A DNA stretch of 64,000 bases, taken from the NCBI GenBank assembly GCA_033807775.1, contig CM066321.1, positions 249,600,422-249,664,421 on the forward strand. Direction: 5' to 3'. The stretch's first letter is position 1; each line of letters starts with the position of its first letter. The notes under the pieces are model-generated. The model was not told the DNA's origin. It was given only the letters and a program-made list of their open reading frames with translations, and did not search any database. This document shows, piece by piece, positions 1 to 9,156 of this stretch. A program made the translations under genes and the position numbers. This DNA comes from Saussurea involucrata. Lineage: Eukaryota; Streptophyta; Magnoliopsida; Asterales; Asteraceae.

Positions 1-549
1 GCCGGGCTTAGGATCGGTGTGTTTGGCTATAGAATCTGTATAGCGTTGTTTGGCTGTAGATGTTGTACAGCGTTGTATATTATTAGTTGGCTTGCTACCA
101 ACTAATATGGCCAGGAGGAATGAGAAGGGAAGGTACATGATATGTGCGCTTGATTAGATATATATGATTGTGTCGCGTGATTTATATGAATGAAGTTTAT
201 ATAAATGGTTTGTAAACTAACAGAGATTTTTCTCACATAGACCACAAGGTCTAACCCTCATTTTTGTTTTAAAATATGTATTCCAGGTGGTGGATCATGT
301 AAGAGCAAGTAATTAGAGTAACCAAGGGATGTCTTTTGTGAAGGATTATAAGATGAAGATTTTGGCTTGTTTAGCAGTCGCATCATGATATTAAATCTTA
401 TGTATGTAAATAGTACAAAGTTTGTAGTACAATGGTTTCTTTTATTTGTAAAAGACTGCGGGACTGAAATTGTAACATGATGTTTCTTTTGTTATATGAA
501 TGTTATGTTACATTATGTGAATTGTTGTGTATATGGGAATTGGGTTGTT

Positions 550-644
550 ACAATTGATGTTGTTGAGGCAAGTGATGAGTGGTCTCAGTGGAGAGATGAT
601 TTAGCGCGATGTTTGAATCTTGGATGTTAAACCGTAATAATTGA
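550..644 (+). pseudogene. C-terminal fragment of PIF/Harbinger-like transposase
   Basis: One frame reads an acidic, tryptophan-rich tail (VVEASDEWSQWRDDLA) and, after a one-base frame change near 607, continues MFESWMLNRNN and stops at 642-644. Plant Harbinger transposases and their domesticated relatives typically end in a similar 'EW..WRD.LA..M...W' segment. Nothing upstream in the window shows the DDE catalytic core, so this is only the last ~30 residues. The frameshift means it could not be translated as one piece. The match is from recalled family consensus, not a search. Confidence 0.5.
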
Positions 645-660
645 GATAATTGTTTTTTTT

Positions 661-785
661 TGTAATGGATTGGTGTGTGTATCTTGTTTTATTTGCAATG
701 GATTGGTGTTTGTAATATTGTGTTATTTGAAATGGATTGGTGTTTATATCTTGTTTTATTTGTAATGGATTGGTGTTTGTAATCA
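661..785. repeat. AT-rich tandem repeat, ~33-35 bp x 4
   Basis: Four imperfect copies of a unit built around AATGGATTGGTGTTTGT followed by ATCTTGTTTTATTT run head to tail between the transposase tail and the MYB-like gene. No coding potential is evident. Confidence 0.85.
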
Positions 786-823
786 TATTCGTTTTGTGTT
801 GGCATTTTTTTATTGTTTTGTAG

Positions 824-1757
824 AATTGTACAAAAGGGCAGACCATCGTGGGTGGACAACGGATGAGGAGGACTTATATACCAATTCTTCAAGACATTGT
901 CATCAATGGTGGGAGATGTGACAATGGAAGTTTTAGGTCGGGTACGTATGAGGGTGTTGTCTTAAAGATGCGTGAAAGAATTCCCGGTATTAGCATAACG
1001 GCAAAGCACGTACAAAACAAAATAAAGAGACTGAAAGATAAATATTCCACTGCTTTAGACATGCTAAATACAAGCGGATTTGGGTGGAATGACGCAAATC
1101 AATGTGTGACCGTTGAAGCTCCCGAGATTTTGGAGGAGTATTTAAAGGTAATAACTTCTTTATTAATTATTTAAAGGTAATAACTTATTTTTAGTTTTTT
1201 ATTAAGTATTTGTTTGTTTATTGTCGTAGAAGCACCCTAACAAGAACTACACGGCTAATAAGCCATTCCCGGCTTATGAACAGTTGAAGTTGGTGTTCGG
1301 GAAAGATCGTGCAACGAGAAACATGGTTGAATCTGCTACAGACGCATTAGAGAATATGAACAAGGAAAATGATGATGATTTTGAGAGTGAAGTTAATGTT
1401 CCTCCCGCTCCAAGTGCTTCCAATGCAACTTCTCATGCATCCCTTTCAAAAGAAGGAGAAGGAACGAGTAAGAAGAGAAAAAGGACAACCGAGCTAAACA
1501 AACTAGTGAAAGAAACGAAGGATCAAATACATGAAGCAACCAACCAAATGAAGAAATTGGTTACCATCATCTCGGATTCTTCACCTAATATGGATGGCTT
1601 AAGCAACGAGATGATGGGACATGGACTTGGTATGATGGAGATAATTCGAATGGGTAAGTACTTTGGGGACAAACCATCCCAATATCGTTTTTGGAAGAAT
1701 TTGGACAATGCTATAAAGCTAGAATTTGTGAAGTTCGTTTACGACGAGGACAAGTAA
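824..1757 (+). pseudogene. MYB/SANT-like DNA-binding protein of PIF/Harbinger type, two exons, frameshifted
   Basis: The translation contains hallmarks of the plant Myb/SANT-like family (Harbinger accessory proteins and their domesticated relatives): RGWTTDEED, then ILQDIVINGGRCDNGSF, then LNTSGFGWNDANQCV and a basic segment (KKRKR) in exon 2. Exon 1 ends at 1147 and exon 2 starts at 1230; the 82-bp intron has GT...AG borders and joins in frame (AAG|gt...ag|AAG). A likely 3' splice site at 820-823 (TTGTTTTGTAG) suggests another exon upstream. The start of the MYB helix region (frame of 841) and its continuation (frame of 848) differ by one base near 873-875, so the copy is broken there. Family role: in PIF/Harbinger elements this protein binds element ends and helps bring the transposase to the nucleus. 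Exon 2 ends at TAA 1755-1757. Confidence 0.7.
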
Positions 1758-2040
1758 TCGTATTAGAATATGATGAAAACAATGTTGTCTTGGAATGTTT
1801 ATATTATTTTTTTGGTAAACTTGAATGTTTAAACCTTGGATGATTGTATTTTAGTGTGGAAAGATTTTTGGTACTTTTGTTACGTTTGAAAGGTTTTAAA
1901 TTACGTACGTATTTACAATTGTTGTGTTAGAATATTTATAAATAATGTATATATATTTAAAAAATAGCGTAAATATTTTAGATAAAGTTATTTAAATATA
2001 TTTTGGTTGATCTGTGTCATTTATAATCATTATATGATAT
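1758..2040. other. AT-rich 3' flank, no gene seen
   Basis: Low-complexity AT-rich DNA after the MYB-like gene. I see no ORF, repeat array or RNA gene. Confidence 0.6.
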
Positions 2041-2256
2041 AAAATAACATTAAACAGCGCTTAAGGGCAATCTGGTCATTTTAACAGTTCTGTCTTGTCC
2101 TGCTCTGCTTACCAAACGCAAAACAGACAATTAGTCCTGTCATGTTCTAGTCGTACCAAACGTAGGACAGACAATTTGTCATGTCCGGTCCAGTCTAGTC
2201 CTATCTTGTCCTGTCATGTCACGTCCCATCCAGTCTGCGTACCAAACGCTACCTAA
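2041..2256. repeat. Terminal region of element A with subterminal repeats, TIR-like end and TAA target site
   Basis: The motif TACCAAACG appears three times (near 2110, 2154 and 2240) among many CTTGTCCTG/CATGTC words. The last copy forms the end TACCAAACGCTACC followed by TAA at 2254-2256. Read inward from the other strand it starts TTA-GGTAGCGTTTGG. Repeated subterminal words next to a TTA/TAA flank are characteristic of PIF/Harbinger and related MITE ends. The matching left end is not in the window. Confidence 0.55.
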
Positions 2257-2819
2257 AAGAATAAGAGAACTCTGCACCAACCATTTTCGGAGCCGGGCAG
2301 CCACATTATTGTTTGGTTCACATTTTTGGTGACCATCATTGAAATAGGCAGTGAGCCCATTCCAACTCTTGCTTTAACCCCACCAGCTACTCATTTCTTT
2401 CTCAACAAATAAATGTTTCAATTTTTCTTGGGGACGCAACACATAATCTATCTGATCTTCACTTGGAAGATTTGGATGATGAAAAAGAAGGAAGTTTGCC
2501 CCACCTTCGCACTTCAATCATGCACATTGAGTCCGTGGAAAACTTGTTGTTGTCTCAACAGTTTACACAATTTGAGCCTTATTAAAGCATAAGTTGCTTT
2601 AATCATTTCTACACATGCACGTATACACAAGGAATATGTTTTCTTGTCATAACGTTCATAGAAATTACTTAGTGTTTTTCAATGATTGAATGGAATCCCT
2701 GGGGGAGTGATCATCAAAAAGCTCCTTTCCAAAGTACATTTGTTGTACTAAGTGGCTCCGTGCTACTTACATGCATTTTAACTGATTTATATGTTGTTTT
2801 AGGGTTACCACTTTCATTC
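2257..2819. other. Unassigned intergenic DNA
   Basis: No ORF with recognisable content, no array and no LTR boundary is visible. It may be the continuation of the copia tail to its right, but I cannot show that. Confidence 0.5.
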
Positions 2820-3526
2820 TATCTGAATTTGAAAACATTCAGATAAATATATTTTGGAATTGACGGTTTATCAGATCACAAGGGGAAGAATGTTGCTTGT
2901 GGTGAACAAAGACAGTGCTGAATTTGAAGAAAGTTTTGATGATCATGATGCTCACAATCATCAAAAAGGGGGAGAAATAACATACTGAAGAAAAGGGAAG
3001 ATATATCAATGAAATATAAAGGGATAGAAATACCATAAATTCAATTTCGAGATAAAGAGAAGTTTTGTCAAAGTCAAGAAGATGTTCCGAAATGATTCGA
3101 AGGAGATTAATGTTCAACGTTTGTTCAAGAGATAAAGTTACAAAGTTCAAGAAATAATTTAAAGAGTTTGAGTTCAAAGCTTCAATGATTTCAAAGCTTT
3201 AAAGATTAAAGTTGCAAAGATCAAAGCTGCAAAGATCTGAAATTCGTGTTTAAGACTTGATGACAAAGAGTTGAAGATTACAATTCAAGACTTGTTGACT
3301 TTACAAAGAGAAAGACGAAGACTTTTCAAGTTTGACTGAAGATTCTTCAAAGCTGAAGGTTTGAAGGCTTTCAAAGCATCTAGTTCAATGTGAACTTGTG
3401 AAGATACAACTATTTGAAGATTATCAGAGCTTCAAAGTTTAAAGCGATCAGAGTTAAAGTTTTGAAGATCAAGAGCTCAAGACCGCTGCTATATTTTTTT
3501 TAAATCTTGAATCCAAAGGGGGAGAA
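2820..3526 (+). other. 3' internal tail of a Sirevirus-type copia with repeated polypurine tracts
   Basis: Two polypurine tracts of the type AAAGGGGGAGA occur (2967-2977 and 3516-3525), the second directly before an LTR start. Between them the DNA is saturated with CAAAG/CTTTG words (for example TTCAAAGCTTTAAAG near 3190). Repeated polypurine tracts before the 3' LTR are a known Sirevirus trait. No ORF is present. Confidence 0.6.
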
Positions 3527-3554
3527 TGTTAGCGCATTATATTGTATTCAAGAT
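3504..3554 (+). promoter_or_regulatory. Inverted repeat bracketing polypurine tract and LTR start (element B family)
   Basis: ATCTTGAAT at 3504-3512 pairs perfectly with ATTCAAGAT at 3546-3554. The 33-nt loop holds the polypurine tract and the first bases of the LTR (TGTTAGCGC). It is one of seven equivalent structures in this window. Confidence 0.7.
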
Positions 3555-3911
3555 GTATGTAAAAGTCAATGTATGTGAAAAGTCAAAGTCAAAGTTGTTT
3601 AGTAGAAAGTCAAAATAGTGTTAGGGATAAATCTTGTTGAATAGAAGTTAAAGGGTTTAATTTGTAAATGTTGTTATTTGGGCTTAATTGTTTTATGGGC
3701 CATGGGCTTGATAGATTAAGGCCCTATGTATATATAGTGTTATTATCCTTAGAAAATGGGTTAATCACTTAATCGTTTATTGATCATTCATATCCGTTTA
3801 TTGTAAACACTCTGAAAGCTTAATGCAATATATGGATGACCAGTTGAAATCATTGTGATTGTTTCTACTCTATTGATTTCATTGATTGTATGCACTAATC
3901 TGGAACTCGCA
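3527..3911 (+). repeat. Copia LTR (element B), 385 bp
   Basis: It begins TGTTAGCGC directly after a polypurine tract and ends ...CTCGCA, two bases before a methionine-tRNA primer site. An LTR with a polypurine tract on its left and a primer site on its right has internal sequence on both sides, so it is either the 3' LTR of one copy recombined with the 5' LTR of another, or part of a tandem. TATA-like TATATATAG lies near 3728. Its start resembles the solo LTR at 12428 (shared TGTTAG.GCATTAT...TTGTATTCAAGAT), so the two families are related. Confidence 0.8.
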
Positions 3912-3913
3912 AT

Positions 3914-3925
3914 TGGTATCAGAGC
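3914..3925 (+). other. Primer binding site, initiator tRNA-Met
   Basis: TGGTATCAGAGC, complementary to the 3' end of initiator methionine tRNA, lies two bases after the LTR. It primes minus-strand DNA synthesis. Confidence 0.9.
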
Positions 3926-4932
3926 ATACGGACGGTTCGATTCAAAGAAATCTACAGTTTTCTGGTAAGTTTCTGTTCACTTTTATCGACTGTGTTCTTG
4001 ACTCTCAATAACTCATATTTTGATTCAGATAAAGTTGCTTGATTTCGCGTATTGCATTCGATTAGCATCATCTTTATAAGCGTTTCTGCAATTTTTCTAA
4101 TCCTAATTCGACTGTTTCATTGTGTTTTTGGCAAAATCAAGTTCTTTGGTTTTTTGGTCTTTGTTCATGCTAAAATCCAATTTTTCATCAAAATCGTGTT
4201 AGTTTGCTTCAAAATCGATTAGGGTATTGTTAGTTTCGTGATTTGTTAGGTTTCTAATCTTTCAGGAACGATTTTAGCAACCCTAGTCGCATATCTATCG
4301 ATTTTGCACCTCACAACCGCTATTTCCGGATACCACAGCAGCACTTTCCGGAATATCGCATAAACTTCCCGGGTAAGTTCTCTTTTCTCGCTACTTTCCG
4401 GACAAAATTGTTCCGGTAACCCAAAGTTCCCGGTAAATCTAATTTATCCGGGTAACTCAAAGTTTTCGGTTGATTTTTCTTTCCGGACACAATTCTATCC
4501 GGTAATCTAATCCTTCCGGACACATCATTCGGACACTCAGCTATCCGGTAAGTACAATCATCCGGTAAGTTTCCCAAATTCATTCGGTAAGTTTTTGTTC
4601 TTATCTTACCCGGTAACCAAGTTATCCGGTATCTAATTTCTATCCGGTAAGCTCATTTTATCCGGTAACTACTTGTTATGCGGTAACTTCATTTTACCCG
4701 AACAATTCTGCTATCTGAACAATTCACACACATCTGATCCGGACACCTCCAGATCAGACACCATTTCATCCGGATTCCTATCCGGTAAGTTCTGTTTAGC
4801 TAGTTTCTTACCAGTTTTAGTCTATATCACTCTTAGAACCTGTGTTAAGACTTCCACTCATAGTGCCTTGCGTTAGGTTTCCACTTTGAATCAAACAAAC
4901 GTCTGACGATCACATTAGTGCAATCAACAAAG
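3926..4932 (+). promoter_or_regulatory. Leader of element B with TCCGGTAA repeats and clustered 5' splice-site-like sequences
   Basis: A ~1-kb untranslated leader separates the primer site from Gag. Between 4325 and 4795 it carries more than 15 copies of TCCGG/CCGGTAA-type words, often as TTCCGGA palindromes. GTAAGT, the core of a plant 5' splice site, occurs at 3965, 4373, 4548, 4565, 4587 and 4785, with GTAAGC at 4647. No protein-coding ORF of merit is present. Confidence 0.7.
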
Positions 4933-6240
4933 ATGTCTCGCGACGCTCTTGCTATCGGCACCGATTCCAAGCCACCGACCCTCTACCAGGGAGAATATAG
5001 CCAATGGCGGGACATATTCCTCATATTCATCGAGTCGAAGGATAACTACGAGTACATATGGCGTGTTTTAACTGAATGCCCACATGCTGAGCCCATGAAT
5101 GTCATTCCAGCACAAGAAGAAGGTGCTCAAGTTCGATATGAGCCCAAGAAGTACTTGGAAATGAGCGAGGACGAAAAAGGCATGTTTGATGGTGAAAAGC
5201 ATGCAAAGAGATATCTGGTTCAGGCTCTACCAAATTCGATCTACACAGCCATAGACAACTACAAGAACACATCAAAGGGCATGTAGGATCAGGTAGAAAA
5301 GATGATGAGTAGAAGCAAAGTCGGCAACCAACTGAAGATCAACAGCTGCATAACCAAGTTTGATGGATTTAAGCAGCGCCCCGGCGAATCACTCTCCCTG
5401 ACCTATCAATGATTTTGTCTCCTACTGAACGAGCTCCACAAGAACAAGATCAATCGATCAAATACGGAGAATGCGCTCAAGTTTCTAAACAACCTTTTGC
5501 CTGAATGGAAAGTCTTCGCTTCTCATATCAAACACAACCACCTGATGGAGAACGTTGCAATCCATGAACTTTACGAGATGCTTCTACAGGACGAGGATGA
5601 CGTCATGGACATTCTGAGCAACAAGAAGTCCGCTTCCAAGTCCAATGCGGATCCACTCGCTCTTGTTTCTTCAAAACGAGGCAAATCTTCTGGCCGTCAA
5701 TCCAAACGAACCCAAGAGCCGAGTGATTCTGAACCAGAATCCGAAGAAGACGAAGAAGAGAGCGATTCAGATCCTGAACTGACTGCTGTAAAGAAAGCAA
5801 TGGCCCTGCTCTCCAGATCCTTCCAGCAGAAGAAGTTTTTCAAGAAACCTTCATCCAATAATCAGCGCTACTCCACTTCTTCCATCAAGCGCCATGATTA
5901 TTAGGATAAATATGAAGGCAAGAAAAAGGCAGATGAGCACAAGCAGCCTGACAAGAAGGAGAAGAATGAGAAGGAAGATCGCAAGCCCGACACAAAGAAG
6001 AAGGACGAACCCGTCACTTGCTTCAATTGCAGGAAATTGGGTCACTTTGCCAAGGATTGTAGAAAGCCCGTCGTGAAAAACTCACACTACTACAATGCCA
6101 AACTTCTTCTAGCAGAACAGAAAGAGGCAGGAAAAGCTCTCTTTGTTGAAGACGACCACTGGCTGGCCCGTTCTGATAGTAAAAGCGATTCTGAAGATGC
6201 TGATGCTTTCATGGGCTACCATTCTCTTCCAGCAGAAAAG
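4933..6240 (+). pseudogene. gag: Gag of element B (UBN2-type, one CCHC zinc knuckle), with in-frame stops
   Basis: Gag forms the cytoplasmic virus-like particle that packages element RNA. The start is ATG 4933; the frame opens upstream only through a GTG at 4918. The frame reads a UBN2-type capsid region (PPTLYQGEYSQWRDI near the start, IYTAIDNYK near codon 110), an acidic Ser/Asp/Glu stretch (~5710-5800), and a CX2CX4HX4C zinc knuckle CFNCRKLGHFAKDC at 6019-6060. All segments are in one frame, interrupted by TAG 5284, TGA 5410 and TAG 5902, so only point mutations break it. The first two fit C-to-T or G-to-A changes, as expected from decay of methylated DNA (inference). It continues without a break into the coiled-coil spacer. 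Confidence 0.85.
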
Positions 6241-8371
6241 GCGAATATGTGTCAGGTATGTAAACCTATTCATCAAAGCTTAATCGAACAGATGCAACCA
6301 CTTGTTGAACACCTAGATTCTTATAAGGCTACCACCAATGAACAACTGCTTCAAATTAACTCGTTAACAGAAAAGCTAGATGTTCAAAAGCGCATAACTG
6401 AAAAGTACAAGTCCAAAAATGCTAATTTAAAAGAAAAATGTACAAATCTTTCAATAGCACCTAAGGACTTAAGGGCCAAAATATCTGAACTGACTTTAAA
6501 GCTTGATCAGTGTGAAAATGAGAAAGTTGAGATTGTTTATCAATGCTCCTCTCTTCAAATTCAGCACAAAGCAATGGTTTCCAAAATAAATGATCTTGAA
6601 ACCAAACTCCACAAAAGAGGTCAAACTGATCAGACCATTCACAAGAACAAACCCAAGGAATTCACATACTTCATCAAGGAATGGGGGATCGGATACGATA
6701 ACCCAAAGTACTTGAAAAAGATTTTGACCAAAAGACCGACTCTTTATCACTTTCGTTTTCTCGGTCTGGACAAAAAGTATCCTGAATATAAAATAAAATG
6801 GACTGGTCCTCTTGAAAAGGAGAAAGAAGAGGAAACTGAGGAATACAAGTACGCACACACCACCAAAATGCAACTTCCTTTTTGCTACGAACCTATGAAC
6901 TACTCGTACAAGAAAAACCCAAAGAAATACGTCTCGAAGGACTACTTTAATGGCTATAAGGTTGCGATGCCCAAGGATTCCTCAAAAAAGGATGAGGTCC
7001 AAGCACGTGAACCCAAAACTAAGGCGGACGAGTTTAAACTCTATGTTCCTCCTCTTGTTTTGGAATAAAAAATAGTCGAGTTAGAGGAGACACTCGAGAA
7101 GGAAATACCCATTTATCAAAAGGAAAAGCAAGCGCTTATAACAGAACTTGAGAAACTCAAATCCATAAAAACCGAATCTGTGTCGGATGAGTGACAGGAA
7201 ATCCTTCGGAACTAAATCCATTGGCTCACATCAAAACTGTCTGCTTTGGCAACAAAAGCAATGAAAGAGGACGTGAGCAATTGTCAACTTCAAGAGAAGC
7301 TTGACCTACTCTAAAACGAAAAAGATGATTTCACCCGAAACTTCCTCGGACTCGTCTGATACATCTTCGTGTAAAGCTTTTATTGGAAAAACTTCTTCAC
7401 GAAACGGTAAAGAGTCTCAAGATGAGAGTGTTATAAAGAATCTAAACTCTGATTTTTTCTTAACTTCCACACCAGATTCTCCAAATAACACATACAAAAT
7501 GTGTTCCTCACCTCCCTCGACCAATCCTAGTCCATCAATTCTCGATGTTGATTTTTCAAAATTCATGAATTCTGAGGGTAGTTCAGATGAAGAGTTTGAA
7601 TCGTTTCCATTTGACAAACCTCTTCCGAGTCACACCGACTTTCTTTCAAAAGTGGTAAATCGCCCGATCAATTTTCAAAAAGGCGAATGTTCTTCAAAAC
7701 CTAAGACCCCGGCTGTGATCAAGGTCTCTAAAACTGTTTCTCAAAAACAATCAAAGCCGCGGAAAAAGACCGATCGATCAACTGATAAAAATCCTGTCTA
7801 CTGAAACTCTGCTGACCATGTTGTTAATGATGTTTCAGATAAAAATGGTCGGGCTAAACCAGACAAATAAAAGTGGGTAGCCAAGGAATCTATCGAGAAC
7901 AATGTGGCGTCGAAGTCATTTAATACTGTTTTTTATCCTAGGCAGAACATTAATGATTGTGCTTTGAATCAAAAGAATAATTTGGTTGAACAAAGTGTTA
8001 ATTTTCCGATTAAACTTTATTCAATTCAGCAATTGATTCAATTATCACGTGATTGTTTATGTTGTTCTAATTGCGGATTGAATGACTTTGACGATATTAG
8101 AAATGCAACTGATTGGTTTGGTTCTTATCATGTTTATTATTCTAAACCTAATCGGAAATCCCGTAAAAACAAAAAGAAGTCCATTTCAAAACGGGTTCCC
8201 CAATCAAAGGTTAAACCTAAACACAAAAGGAAACCCATTTCAAAACGGGTTCCCCAACCAGAGGTTAAACCTACACCCAAGAGGAAACCTGTTTCAAAAC
8301 AGGATCCTCAGCCAGGTGTCAAACCTAACCCTCTAGGACCCATTTTCAAATGGGTACCTAAAATCCGTTAA
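6241..8371 (+). pseudogene. Gag-Pol spacer of element B: coiled coil, CCxxCG segment, WVPK terminus
   Basis: Downstream of the zinc knuckle the Gag frame stays open to TAA 7066-7068 and encodes a Lys/Glu-rich heptad region (~6290-6620) followed by an aromatic segment (GIGYDNPKYL). Further stops lie near 7190, 7215 and 7312, then the frame changes: 7301-7804 is Ser-rich and acidic, and 7904-8371 ends with LCCSNCGLNDF, three 18-residue repeats and GPIFKWVPK before TAA 8369-8371. Elements H, G and K encode the same order, so this is a real lineage-specific domain. I recognise no known function; a Cys pair suggests metal binding but no conserved partner His/Cys is visible. The final frame is offset by -1 from the protease frame. 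Confidence 0.7.
8181..8342 (+). repeat. 54-bp (18-codon) tandem repeat, three copies
   Basis: Units start at 8181, 8235 and 8289 and encode variants of PISKRVPQPEVKP..KRK. Each unit contains an inverted repeat around TTTCAAAA. The consensus resembles the GPIFKWVPK terminus that follows, so the array looks like partial duplications of that conserved end. Confidence 0.85.
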
Positions 8372-8386
8372 TCTCGTTTTTGCAGG
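8338..8386 (+). promoter_or_regulatory. Gag/Pol boundary: hairpin, stop codon and 3' splice-site-like sequence (element B)
   Basis: ACCCATTT 8338-8345 pairs perfectly with AAATGGGT 8348-8355. It is followed by the spacer stop TAA (8369-8371) and then ATCTCGTTTTTGCAG|GAC (8371-8388), which looks like a plant 3' splice site exactly where the protease frame begins. The same arrangement recurs in G, H and K. Confidence 0.5.
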
Positions 8387-9156
8387 ACGATCATGTGTGG
8401 TACTTAGATTCAAGGCTGCTCCAAGCACATGACCGGAAGGAGGGAGCTGCTCACGAACTACACCGAGAAATACTACAGAGACGTGAGATTTGGGAATGAT
8501 GACAAGGCGCCGATTATGGGCTACGACGACATTGTACAAGATACGATCACCATCAAGAATGTATCATACGTCGCGGGATTGGGACACAATCTGTTTAGCA
8601 TCGGCCAATTCTGCGATAAAGATCTAGAGGTCAGATTCAAAGCTAAACGGTGTAGCGTCCGCACTGATGACGGAAAGGAGCTACTGGTTGGAACGCGAAG
8701 GACCAACCTCTACACCATCGACCTCTCTGTCCTGAAGACCGATGATTCAGTCTGCCTGATGTCAAAGGCCAATTCTCAGCAAGCATGGATTTGGCATCGA
8801 CGTCTCTCGCACCTCAACTTCAAGAATATCAACAAGTTGGTGCTAGGCGGACACGTGAAAGGCATGTCCGAGCTCCAATTCGTGAAGGACAAACTCTGTG
8901 GGGCATGCGAGATGGGGAAAATGAAGCGAGCGACACACAAACCGAAGGCCGCTCCGAGCATGTCCCGGTCCCTCGAACTCATCCATATGGATTTGTGCGG
9001 ACCGATGCGTGTTCAAAGCATCAACAAACGGAAATATGTCCTGGTGATGGTTGATGACTTCTCACGCTACACTTGGGTAAAGTTCCTGCGCTTAAAGGAC
9101 AAAACCCCGGAACTGATAATCAACCATCTAAAGACCATCCAACTGAACCTGAAACA
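8387..9156 (+). pseudogene. pol: Pol fragment of element B: protease, GAG_pre-integrs zinc finger, integrase core start
   Basis: The protease active-site region (WYLDS, then GCSKHMTG) is split by a one-base insertion near 8412; the longer frame resumes at 8429. The GAG_pre-integrs/integrase HHCC finger is visible (HRRLSHLNF ... CGACEMGK, 8793-8925), then the first catalytic Asp in MDLCGP (~8989). Homology ends after IQLNLK at about 9153, before the second catalytic Asp, so integrase is cut in half and reverse transcriptase and RNase H are absent. The residues after 9155 (to TAA 9182-9184) are not integrase-like. It lies 15 bases after the spacer stop, in the -1 frame relative to it. Confidence 0.85.

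Larger units (their letters stand above)
1..2253 (+). mobile_element. PIF/Harbinger-type DNA transposon remnant (element A), left end outside window
   Basis: Three pieces of evidence lie in one stretch: a match to the C-terminal tail of PIF/Harbinger transposases (550-644), a two-exon MYB/SANT-like gene of the kind these elements carry as a second protein (824-1757), and a right terminus reading inward from TTA as GGTAGCGTTTGGTA, where the 3-bp TTA/TAA target site is typical of the superfamily. Both proteins are frameshifted, so the copy looks dead. The left terminus and most of the transposase lie outside the window, so the assignment rests on the tail and terminus only. Positions 1-540 hold no recognisable gene; an imperfect ~32-bp duplication (TGTTTGGCT...) lies near 18-80. 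Confidence 0.5.
3527..9156 (+). mobile_element. Element B: 5' part of an old Sirevirus-type copia, truncated inside integrase
   Basis: The order is LTR, primer site, ~1-kb leader, Gag, coiled-coil spacer, protease, and integrase N-terminal half. Homology stops near 9153-9160, within the integrase core, and unrelated DNA from another copia family follows. There is no matching 3' LTR in the window. At least three in-frame stops in Gag plus frameshifts in the spacer and protease mark it as long dead. Confidence 0.8.

Noticed and set aside
848..1174. MYB-like protein starting at 848
   Set aside because: That start is GTG in the middle of the SANT region; homologous residues upstream are in another frame, so it is not a real start.
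4320..4876. ORFs on both strands in the leader of element B (87 and 67 codons)
   Set aside because: They follow the TCCGGTAA repeats, so the open frames reflect repetition rather than coding.
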